From Candidatus Pelearchaeum sp. (GTDB lineage: Archaea > Thermoproteota > Nitrososphaeria_A > Caldarchaeales > Caldarchaeaceae), in assembly GCA_015520425.1 (NCBI GenBank), contig WAQC01000018.1, forward strand, positions 1 through 12,578: a stretch of DNA of 12,578 bases. Reading direction: 5' to 3'. The number at the start of each line of letters is the position of its first letter. Position 1 is the stretch's first letter. The notes below the pieces were generated by a model, which was not told the origin of the DNA, made no database searches, and worked only from the letters and a program-made list of their open reading frames with translations. This document shows positions 6,467 to 12,578 of the stretch, piece after piece. Both the position numbers and the translations under genes were made by a program.

Positions 6467-7810
6467 ATGACGCTTGAAAAACGCCTGACGAGGCGGAAGT
6501 TTCTAGGCGTCTCCACAGGAGCCGCGGCGGGGGCTGTTGCTGCTGGCGCAATTATTGGCGGAATAGCAGGCTATTTCGCAGGCCAGTCCACAGCACCAAC
6601 AAAAGAAGTAACAAGAACAGTAACAACCACCGTCGCTGGACCGGCCCAGACGGTTACGAAGACCGTTGAGAAGCCTGTTACCGAGAAGGTGAAGGCTGGC
6701 TACGTGTATGTCGGCCCAGTAGGCGACTTCGGCTGGACATACTCTCACGACTTAGGTAGGAAATGGGCTGATGCGCGGCTTGCCAATGTTGAGTCCACGT
6801 ATATAGAGAGCGTGCCTGAGGCTGAGGCTGCTGGCGCTATTGAGACGTTGCTGGCTGAGGGTTATGAGCTCATAATCACAACCAGCTTCGGCTACATGGA
6901 TGCCACGGCCGAGATGGCTGAGAAGAATCCAGACAAGTATTTTGTCCATATATCAGGCTACCGCAGCGGCGCTGCTGGAAACGCGCCTGAGAACATGAGC
7001 GCAGCCTTCGCGGAGTTCTACCAGCTATACTACCTTAACGGCCTCGCGGCAGGGGCGGTAACAAAGACTGGAGTAGTCGGCTACGTGGCTGCCCACCCAA
7101 TCCCAGAAGTAATTAGACACATTAACGCCTTCGTGCTGGGCGCTAACTACGCTTATAAGAAGAGAACAGGAAAGAACATCAAGGCATATGTTAATTGGCT
7201 CTTTAGCTGGTTTGACCCTGGCAAGACCCGTACTGCCGCTGTCTCGCTCATAGAGGAGAAGAACGCTGATGTGCTTGCTTTTACCGAGGACTCGCCGACA
7301 ACACTACAGGTGGCTGAGGAATATACGACGCAGAAGGGTAAGCAGGTCTGGAGCCTCAGCCACTATGGAGACATGACCCAGTATGGGCCTAACTCTCACC
7401 TGACTGGGCAGATAGTTAATTGGGGCCCGCTCTATCTGGAGTTCTACCGCATGGTCGCCACTGGGACTTGGCAGAGCGTTGACATATGGACTAGGATAGG
7501 CGACTACCTTCCTTGGAGGTGGCGGCTGCCTGTTGAGAAGAGCACCGCTGGCAAGCCTGAGGGAACTGTCTATCTAGCTCCTCTCAACCCTGCGATACCG
7601 TCTGAGTGGCAGCTTGAGATTAAGCGGCGCTACGAGGAGATGAAGGAGCTCCTCTTTGAGCCGTTCTCGCCTGAGGGCAATCTTGACCAGCCGATAAGAG
7701 ACCAGGCTGGCGAGGTAAGAATAGGCCCTGGCGAGAGAGCGGACCACGACATGCTCTGGACTATGGACTGGTTCGTTGAGTATATTGAGAGCGAGCTGCC
7801 GAAGGTCTAG
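6467..7810 (+). CDS. BMP-family ABC transporter substrate-binding protein with Tat signal
   Basis: A 447-residue extracytoplasmic binding protein of the BMP (basic membrane protein / PnrA-Med) family, whose bacterial members bind purine nucleosides and related ligands. The N-terminus has a twin-arginine motif, T-R9-R10-K-F-L, followed by a hydrophobic Ala/Gly-rich segment (about 15-38) and a Thr/Val-rich linker (about 41-72). No lipobox cysteine is seen, so it is probably held by the uncleaved hydrophobic segment or released, not lipid-anchored in the bacterial manner. The ligand-binding domain begins at about 75 (GYVYVGPVGDFGW). Tat export implies folding in the cytoplasm, as is common for archaeal binding proteins. 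It lies upstream of the ATPase and two permeases of the same system, separated by a T-run and a hairpin. The ligand is inferred to be a nucleobase or nucleoside from the neighbouring deaminases. Confidence 0.85.
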   Translation: MTLEKRLTRRKFLGVSTGAAAGAVAAGAIIGGIAGYFAGQSTAPTKEVTRTVTTTVAGPAQTVTKTVEKPVTEKVKAGYVYVGPVGDFGWTYSHDLGRKWADARLANVESTYIESVPEAEAAGAIETLLAEGYELIITTSFGYMDATAEMAEKNPDKYFVHISGYRSGAAGNAPENMSAAFAEFYQLYYLNGLAAGAVTKTGVVGYVAAHPIPEVIRHINAFVLGANYAYKKRTGKNIKAYVNWLFSWFDPGKTRTAAVSLIEEKNADVLAFTEDSPTTLQVAEEYTTQKGKQVWSLSHYGDMTQYGPNSHLTGQIVNWGPLYLEFYRMVATGTWQSVDIWTRIGDYLPWRWRLPVEKSTAGKPEGTVYLAPLNPAIPSEWQLEIKRRYEEMKELLFEPFSPEGNLDQPIRDQAGEVRIGPGERADHDMLWTMDWFVEYIESELPKV

Positions 7811-7821
7811 ACAGCCGCCTC

Positions 7822-7843
7822 TTTAAACTCTCATATATTTTTT
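7822..7843 (+). promoter_or_regulatory. T-run and TATA-like elements between binding-protein and ATPase genes
   Basis: TTTAAA at 7822-7827 and the TATATATT region at 7834-7839 are TATA-like. A run of six Ts at 7838-7843 could act as a weak archaeal terminator for the binding-protein transcript. Together they could set a different expression level for the abundant binding protein and for the membrane complex. Which function applies cannot be decided here. Confidence 0.35.
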
Positions 7844-7853
7844 AGAAGCCCTG

Positions 7854-7881
7854 CCCTTAACGCTAGTTGGTGCGCTAAGGG
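7854..7881 (+). promoter_or_regulatory. Hairpin just upstream of the ATPase start
   Basis: CCCTTAACGC (7854-7863) pairs with GCGCTAAGGG (7872-7881), nine of ten positions, around an 8-base loop. It ends 6 bases before the ATG at 7888, so the right arm (AAGGG) covers where a ribosome would bind. No T-run follows, so it is not a simple terminator. It could control ATPase translation or protect a processed mRNA end. Confidence 0.5.
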
Positions 7882-7887
7882 AAGCGT

Positions 7888-9435
7888 ATGCGCGGTGGTG
7901 ATAGCCGAGAGATACTGGTTGAGATGCGCGGCATAACTAAGAGATTCCCTAATGTCCTGGCTAATGACCGTGTTGATTTTACCCTACTGCGCGGTGAGGT
8001 TCATGCTCTCTTGGGTGAGAATGGAGCGGGCAAGACCACGCTCATGAATATTCTATACGGGTTGTATCGTCTTGATGAGGGAGAGATATGGATTAAGGGT
8101 AGGCGCGTGAATATACGCTCACCGCGCGACGCTATAAGGAATGGTATTGGGATGGTTCATCAGCAGTTCAGGCTCATACCAACGCACACAGTAGCGGAGA
8201 ACGTCATACTAGGATTGAAGGAAGCAGGATTCTACCTCAACTATAGCGACATTAACGAGAGGCTGAGGGAGATAATCTCCTTCTATGGCTGGAATATCTC
8301 ACCATCAGCCCGCGTGTGGCAGCTCTCAGCGGGGGAGAAGCAGCAGGTAGAGCTTCTGAAAGCTCTCTACCGTAAGGCGGATATACTCATACTTGACGAG
8401 CCAACCTCGGTGCTAACCCCGCAGGAGACGACGCAGCTCTTCGCGACCCTCAGAAAGATGGCTGGCGAGGGGCTGGGGATAATTCTAATCAGCCACAAGC
8501 TGGATGAGGTCATGCAGGTGAGTGATAGGGTAACTGTGATGCGGCGCGGGAGAGTTGTGGCCACCAAGCCAACACGCGAGACAAACCCCAACGAGCTGGC
8601 CAACCTCATGGTAGGCAGACCGCTGATAACAAGCTTTGAACGCCTAAACAAACCAAGCGAAAAGCCGATACTCCGCGTAGAGAATCTTCGCGTGCTTGAT
8701 GATAAGGGACTCCCAGCGGTTCGCGGCGTCTCCTTCACAATAAGGAGGGGCGAGATTCTAGGGATAGCTGGGGTTACTGGGAATGGCCAGCAGGAGCTGG
8801 CCGAGACCATAGCAGGGATAAGGAAGGCCGTCTCTGGGAAGATAATACTTGATGACATGGATGTGACGAATAAGGGCTCTATGTTCATGATTAGGCAGGG
8901 CGTGGCGTACATACCAGCCGAGAGCTCCAAGTGCGTCGCTTACCAGATGAGCGTCGCGGAGAACTTGGTGATGAAGTCTTTTAGGTATGAGCCTTTCTCC
9001 AAGTCTATCGTGATAGACTGGAATAGTATTAAGCAGCATGCGGAGCGCTTGATTGACGCTTTCAGCATCGTTACCCCATCACCCAACACTAGGGCGGGTA
9101 ATCTCTCTGGAGGGAATATCCAGCGCCTCATACTAGCGCGCGAGCTTACTGGACTTCCTGGAAGCTCTGCCCCGAAGCTGATTATAGCAACATACCCAAC
9201 ACGCGGCCTTGACGTGGCCGCTACAGAGTTTGTCAGGAGGACGCTCATACAGAACCGCGACCAGGGAGCGGCCATCCTCCTAGTATCAGAGGACCTTGAG
9301 GAGATAATGATGCTGAGCGACAGGATAGCTGTAATGTACCGCGGCGAGATAGTCGGGGTTCTTGAGCAGCGGGAGTTTGATGTTGAGGTTATCGGTATGA
9401 TGATGACAGGAGCTAAGCGCGGGGAGGCTGCTTGA
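7888..9435 (+). CDS. Two-domain ABC transporter ATPase (BMP/nucleoside-type importer)
   Basis: A 515-residue tandem ATPase of the RbsA/YufO (NupA/NupO-like) type, in the cytoplasm, powering import. The first domain is complete: Walker A GENGAGKT (43-50), Q92, signature LSAGEKQQ (146-153), Walker B ILILDE (166-171) and switch H203. The second domain is degenerate, as usual in this family: GVTGNGQQ at 295-302 lacks the Walker A lysine, the Walker B position is LIIAT (431-435) with no DE, but its signature LSGGN (406-410) is kept, so one canonical hydrolysis site is likely. The ATG at 7888 lacks a strong Shine-Dalgarno and follows a hairpin. The stop overlaps the TTG start of the first permease (TTGA), indicating translational coupling. 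Confidence 0.95.
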   Translation: MRGGDSREILVEMRGITKRFPNVLANDRVDFTLLRGEVHALLGENGAGKTTLMNILYGLYRLDEGEIWIKGRRVNIRSPRDAIRNGIGMVHQQFRLIPTHTVAENVILGLKEAGFYLNYSDINERLREIISFYGWNISPSARVWQLSAGEKQQVELLKALYRKADILILDEPTSVLTPQETTQLFATLRKMAGEGLGIILISHKLDEVMQVSDRVTVMRRGRVVATKPTRETNPNELANLMVGRPLITSFERLNKPSEKPILRVENLRVLDDKGLPAVRGVSFTIRRGEILGIAGVTGNGQQELAETIAGIRKAVSGKIILDDMDVTNKGSMFMIRQGVAYIPAESSKCVAYQMSVAENLVMKSFRYEPFSKSIVIDWNSIKQHAERLIDAFSIVTPSPNTRAGNLSGGNIQRLILARELTGLPGSSAPKLIIATYPTRGLDVAATEFVRRTLIQNRDQGAAILLVSEDLEEIMMLSDRIAVMYRGEIVGVLEQREFDVEVIGMMMTGAKRGEAA

Positions 9436-10511
9436 GGTCTGCTCTACCCCTGATTAGGGTTCAGCGTAGGCTTGAGGTGCCGCGCAGGGTATCAGCGGCG
9501 GTTAGCGCTGTCTTCATACTCCTCTCATTCGCGGTGGCTGCGCTTATCTTTGAGCTGATGGGAGTAAGCTCCATAGCAACCTTCGGCGTGATAGCATCGG
9601 TCTTCACAAACCCCAACCTACTCCTACAAGCAATCCTACGCGGCCTACCCATAGGCCTGGCAGCCCTAGGACTCTCAATAGCGTTCCGCATGAACTTCTG
9701 GAACATAGGGGCGGAGGGCCAGCTATACATGGGCATGTTCGCCGCCACTGGTGTTGTGCTCCTCCACGAGTATCAGGGGCTGATAGCCGAGCCGCTGGTC
9801 ATAGTATTCATGGTCCTCGCATCATTCGTGGCAGGCGGGCTATACTGCGCGCTGAGCGCGGCGCTCAAAGCCAAGATGGGCGTGAATGAGGTCCTGACAA
9901 CACTCATGCTAAACTACGTCGCCATACTCTTCGTGGATTTCCTAGTCTACGGCCCCTGGCGCGACCCCAAGGGCTTCAACTTCCCCCTCTCAATACAGTT
10001 CCCAGACTATGCGCGGCTTGGGTTTGTGATGGGTAGCCCCAGCTATGAGGGGCTTGCGATGCTCTTGGTGGTGGCGTTCTTGGTTTATGGCTTGATGCGC
10101 CATACTACGCTGGGCTTTGAGATGCGTGTCGTCGGTGAGAGCCCAGAGGTCGCGAAGCACGCGGGGATAAGCTATGCTAAGGCGCTCATAATAGGCGGGT
10201 TCATCTCAGGCGGGCTGGCCGGGATAGCTGGCTTCAGCGTCGTGAGCGGAATCATAGGCAGGCTAAGGCCGCGCGCATCACCAGGCTACGGCTACACCGC
10301 AATCATAGTAGCGTTCCTAGCCCTCCTAAACCCCTGGCTCATAATACCAGCCAGCATCTTCTTCGGCGGCCTGATAGTGGCTGGAGACCTGATACAGGCA
10401 TCCCTCAAACTACCCTTCGCGGCAGTCCAGATATTCCAGTCAATAATCTTCCTCTTCATAATAGCTGGGGAGTTCATGAAGCGTTATAGGATAATAGTTA
10501 GCTGGAGGTGA
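9432..10511 (+). CDS. ABC transporter permease 1 (BPD_transp_2, nucleoside-type, YufP/NupP-like)
   Basis: A 359-residue integral membrane permease of the branched-chain/simple-sugar/nucleoside class, with many hydrophobic segments spread from about residue 22 onward. The family motif NIGAEGQ is at 91-97, and the ATPase-coupling region MRVVGESPEVAKHAGI lies around 233-250. It starts with TTG at 9432, supported by GGGGAGG 6-7 bases upstream, and the TTG overlaps the ATPase stop by 4 bases. Its own stop lies within the next Shine-Dalgarno. It should form the translocation pore as a heterodimer with the following permease. It appears intact. Confidence 0.9.
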   Translation: MRSALPLIRVQRRLEVPRRVSAAVSAVFILLSFAVAALIFELMGVSSIATFGVIASVFTNPNLLLQAILRGLPIGLAALGLSIAFRMNFWNIGAEGQLYMGMFAATGVVLLHEYQGLIAEPLVIVFMVLASFVAGGLYCALSAALKAKMGVNEVLTTLMLNYVAILFVDFLVYGPWRDPKGFNFPLSIQFPDYARLGFVMGSPSYEGLAMLLVVAFLVYGLMRHTTLGFEMRVVGESPEVAKHAGISYAKALIIGGFISGGLAGIAGFSVVSGIIGRLRPRASPGYGYTAIIVAFLALLNPWLIIPASIFFGGLIVAGDLIQASLKLPFAAVQIFQSIIFLFIIAGEFMKRYRIIVSWR

Positions 10512-10516
10512 GTTTG

Positions 10517-11497
10517 GTGGCTGACGTAGCCTGGATTGAGTCCGTGCTGAGCGGCGCGGTTCAGGCTGGGACTGTGTATCTCCTGGCCTCGCTGGGCGAG
10601 GTCTATGCTGAGCGCTCAGGGATACTCAACCTTGGGCTTGAGGGGATGATGATAATAGGCGTTGCGGTCTCCTTCATCTTCACAAACGCACTAGGCCACG
10701 GCGCCGCTCTCCTAGTTACCATGCTCGTCGGCGGCCTTGTGGCGTTGATTCTAGCGTTCATGGCTGTGAGCCTTAGGCTCAACCAGATTGTAGTCGGCCT
10801 GGCTTTGACTCTCTTCGGCCTGGGGTTGAGCGGCTTCATAACGTCGGCGGAGATAAGGAAGGGCATCCTGCTATCCCTGAACCCCAACCTAAGCGAGGCG
10901 ACGCTGGTGACGCAGCAGGCTCCGAAGCTGCCCAACATAGCCATACCAGTCCTATCCGAGATACCGCTGATAGGCGAGCCGCTCTTCAACCAGAACATCC
11001 TAGTCTATGTCTCGTATATTCTAGCGATTGTGATGTGGTTTGTGCTGTTCAGAACCAGGTTTGGGCTTAGCCTCCGCTCCGTAGGTGAGAACCCAGCGAT
11101 GGCAGACGCTATGGGCGTGAACGTCTATCTCATGCGCTACATCGCTACTGTGATAGGCGGGATGCTCGGAGCCCTGGCTGGGGCATATCTCTTCATAGGC
11201 TACCAGCCCTTCTGGCAGGAGGGGATGACGCAGGGTAGGGGCTTCATATCGCTGGCTCTGGTAATCCTAGCTACGTGGAGCCCGCTCCGCGCGATTCTTG
11301 GAGCATACCTCTTCGGCGGCGTTGAGGTGCTCCAGTTCAGGCTTCAGCTCCTCGGAGTAGGCGCGCAGACACCCCAGTTCCTACTAATGCTACCATACCT
11401 CGTAACGATAGTTACCCTCACCCTCCTCTCATTTGAGGGCGTGAAGAAGAGGATAGGCGTCCCCGCAGCGCTGGCAACACCATACTCAAGGGAATAG
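10517..11497 (+). CDS. ABC transporter permease 2 (BPD_transp_2, nucleoside-type, YufQ/NupQ-like)
   Basis: About 326 residues, the second pore subunit of the importer. Key motifs are ERSGILNLGLEG (residues 32-43) and the coupling segment RSVGENPAMADAMGV in the second half. The frame also contains GTG at 10508 and TTG at 10514. A perfect GGAGGTGA (10504-10511) ends 5 bases before the GTG at 10517, which makes that the preferred start. With the longer start the gene would overlap the previous stop by 4 bases. The adjacent permease 1 and ATPase make a complete ABC importer together with the upstream BMP binding protein. Confidence 0.9.
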   Translation: MADVAWIESVLSGAVQAGTVYLLASLGEVYAERSGILNLGLEGMMIIGVAVSFIFTNALGHGAALLVTMLVGGLVALILAFMAVSLRLNQIVVGLALTLFGLGLSGFITSAEIRKGILLSLNPNLSEATLVTQQAPKLPNIAIPVLSEIPLIGEPLFNQNILVYVSYILAIVMWFVLFRTRFGLSLRSVGENPAMADAMGVNVYLMRYIATVIGGMLGALAGAYLFIGYQPFWQEGMTQGRGFISLALVILATWSPLRAILGAYLFGGVEVLQFRLQLLGVGAQTPQFLLMLPYLVTIVTLTLLSFEGVKKRIGVPAALATPYSRE

Positions 11498-11505
11498 AAT
11501 TTATC
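11498..11505 (+). promoter_or_regulatory. TATA-like box of the small zinc-ribbon gene
   Basis: AATTTATC begins at the base after the permease 2 stop codon and is centred about 27 bases upstream of the ATG at 11529. No Shine-Dalgarno is visible there, so a separate leaderless transcript is likely. Confidence 0.4.
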
Positions 11506-11528
11506 GCGGCCTTAAAGCGTTAGAGTGT

Positions 11529-11732
11529 ATGGATAGGCTATTCGCGCGTTGTAAGACATGCCACCTATGGTTTAACACTGGAATAAGCGACGCGAGCCTT
11601 GGGGAGCGCGCGTCTGTTGAGGTTAGGTGCCCAGTTGGTCATCTTAACGCTTATTCGCGTGAGGAGCTTAGGCCTGAGAGCAGCTTTGGGAGGCGCTACC
11701 GCAGGGTTGCTGGGAGGCCGGTAGACTCCTAG
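11529..11732 (+). CDS. Small CxxC/CxxxH putative zinc-ribbon protein
   Basis: A 67-residue protein with C8-x-x-C11 and C34-P-x-G-H38, a spacing consistent with a single zinc-ribbon or knuckle. The C-terminal third is rich in Arg and Glu. I do not recognise a named family and its function is unknown. Similar small zinc proteins often bind nucleic acid or a protein partner, but this is inference. It lies 31 bases after permease 2, probably with its own TATA-like box. It is convergent with the downstream minus-strand gene: the two stop codons overlap in the palindrome CTAG (11729-11732). The two-ended Cys/His motif and clean start argue that it is real. Confidence 0.65.
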   Translation: MDRLFARCKTCHLWFNTGISDASLGERASVEVRCPVGHLNAYSREELRPESSFGRRYRRVAGRPVDS

Positions 11733-12526
11733 GCCTGGAGTAGCTCTAGCATCTTTCTATGCTTGTGGCATAGCTCGTGGCCTGCTAGCTGGGCTTCTAG
11801 AACCTCTTCCTGCCAGTGCGCATTATAGAGGCGGCAGCACTTGTCGCCGCAGAAGGCTTCGCCGAGGGCTTGGTAGAAGACTGCCTGGAGGGCGTAGCCC
11901 TTCATTACCTCGGTTAGCCGCTCATCATCATATTCCATAAACCTCCCCCGCATTTGTTGTTTCATCTCCTCCCACACCAGCGGCGTTAACGGGGCTGCGG
12001 TGTGTGTTGTTGCTAGGTAGAATTCGCGGGGCTTGGCTGGTCCTTCAACTATCCCAGTGGTTGAGATTAGGCTTGGGTATCCGCATACAATAACCCTGAC
12101 GTGGTATCTGTCTTCTCCATATGTTGCGAGTAGGCGGCCTGTGAAGATTATGTGCGCCTCGCTTAGGTTGCTTTCTTCCCTCTTCAGTAGGTTGCGGCAG
12201 ATTGTTTGTATTATGAAGCCGTCGTAGAGTATTCCCAGCGGCCTCTTGCCTGGGTTTTTGAGTAGCAGTTTTTCGTACTCCACCTCGCCGTAGAGGGGCT
12301 GACGGCTGGGTAGGGGCTTTAGTGGGTTCTGTATCCGCGCTGCTGCGAGGAGCCGCGCTACCTGCTCAACATCTGCGGCGTGGTGTGTGAAGAACTCCTG
12401 CCTGACATCCACCTCTAGTGCTGGGAGCTTTTCTCTTAGGTATTCGGCTATCTCTCCTGGGTTTAGGGTTTTGCTGGATGGGTCAGTGTATAGGTGGAGC
12501 TTCCTTAATCTCGCGTAGCTTCTCAT
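11729..12526 (-). CDS. Cys/His-containing protein, probable DUF6775 (putative metallopeptidase) family
   Basis: About 265 residues from the ATG at 12526. The HLYTDPSS start, HIIFTGRLLATYGEDRYH (125-142), CGYPSLISTTGIVEGPAKP (148-166) and the CRLYNAHWQEE segment (231-241) match what I recall of the archaeal family annotated as DUF6775, putative metallopeptidase. That assignment is from memory. Late Cys/His residues (C226, C230, C231, H237, C253, H254, H256) could bind a metal. There is no HExxH motif, so peptidase activity is unproven. An in-frame TTG at 12571 would extend the protein by 15 residues over the upstream gene; the ATG with AGGTGG just before it is preferred. Even so it overlaps the end of the upstream Thi4-like gene by 44 bases, suggesting co-transcription. 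It appears to be unrelated to the transporter operon. Confidence 0.6.
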   Translation of the reverse strand: MRSYARLRKLHLYTDPSSKTLNPGEIAEYLREKLPALEVDVRQEFFTHHAADVEQVARLLAAARIQNPLKPLPSRQPLYGEVEYEKLLLKNPGKRPLGILYDGFIIQTICRNLLKREESNLSEAHIIFTGRLLATYGEDRYHVRVIVCGYPSLISTTGIVEGPAKPREFYLATTHTAAPLTPLVWEEMKQQMRGRFMEYDDERLTEVMKGYALQAVFYQALGEAFCGDKCCRLYNAHWQEEVLEAQLAGHELCHKHRKMLELLQA

Positions 12527-12578
12527 ACGCCACCTGCGCCGCCTTACGGCCTGAGAGGAGCATGGCTCCAAACGTAGG
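12483..12578 (-). CDS. thi4: C-terminal end of probable Thi4-family thiazole synthase (partial)
   Basis: A frame open from the window edge reads 31 residues to a TGA at 12483-12485. It contains PTFGAMLLSGRKAA, the glycine-rich C-terminal signature of the FAD/NAD-binding Thi4 (thiamine thiazole synthase / ribulose-1,5-bisphosphate synthase) family, usually written GPTFGGMLLSGKKAA. Archaeal Thi4 makes the thiamine thiazole ring catalytically or sacrificially depending on its active-site residue, which lies outside the window. It continues beyond the right edge. The following gene on the same strand starts 44 bases inside it. The assignment rests on a short tail. Confidence 0.6.
   Translation of the reverse strand, partial: PTFGAMLLSGRKAAQVAYEKLREIKEAPPIH

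Noticed and set aside
8367..8930. Minus-strand open frame (187 codons) inside the ABC ATPase gene
   Set aside because: It is a shadow of the ATPase frame: Ser-rich product, no motif, and the sense strand carries all ABC signatures.
1..12578. tRNA, rRNA, CRISPR array or insertion sequence
   Set aside because: No regularly spaced repeats, transposase-like frame or tRNA-type TpsiC-arm sequence was noticed, and nearly all the window is covered by well-supported genes.

Overview
The window looks archaeal, most likely from a thermophilic member of the Thermoproteota (Crenarchaeota in the broad sense). Several genes have TATA-like boxes centred about 26-32 bases upstream of the start codon and no Shine-Dalgarno, which indicates leaderless or very short-leader transcripts. 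Other evidence is a GGAGGTGA Shine-Dalgarno inside the operon, TTG and GTG starts, a Tat-exported binding protein with a Ser/Thr-rich linker, and what appears to be a Thi4 C-terminus at the right edge. The lineage cannot be narrowed further from the sequence alone.

Layout: a divergent control region of about 220 bases (4808-5025) splits the window. Leftward from it run adenine deaminase (ade), a small, AT-rich nucleotidyltransferase-fold protein, a luciferase-like (LLM) flavin/F420 oxidoreductase and an SsnA-type amidohydrolase. Rightward run a dihydropyrimidinase/hydantoinase-type amidohydrolase, a Tat-exported BMP-family binding protein, a two-domain ABC ATPase, two membrane permeases of the nucleoside type, and a small CxxC...CxxxH protein. 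At the right edge, on the minus strand, are a cysteine/histidine-containing protein (probably the DUF6775 family) and the C-terminal end of the probable Thi4.

How they may work together: the ABC system resembles bacterial nucleoside importers of the BMP type. Adenine deaminase would convert adenine to hypoxanthine. The two further amidohydrolases (SsnA-like and HyuA-like) are families that also occur together in bacterial anaerobic purine/urate breakdown clusters such as the E. coli ssnA-hyuA-xdhD region. The reading proposed here is a nucleobase uptake and catabolism island in an archaeon. The LLM oxidoreductase sits 4 bases upstream of the ssnA-like gene and may supply a redox step. This pathway assignment is inference.

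The most striking non-coding structure is a concentric 43-base dyad (4933-4975, centre 4954) between the divergent ade and hydantoinase genes, a good candidate operator for a purine/pyrimidine-responsive regulator. A second imperfect hairpin lies between the binding-protein and ATPase genes. No tRNA, rRNA, CRISPR array or insertion sequence was seen, and no gene-free stretch exceeds 300 bases.
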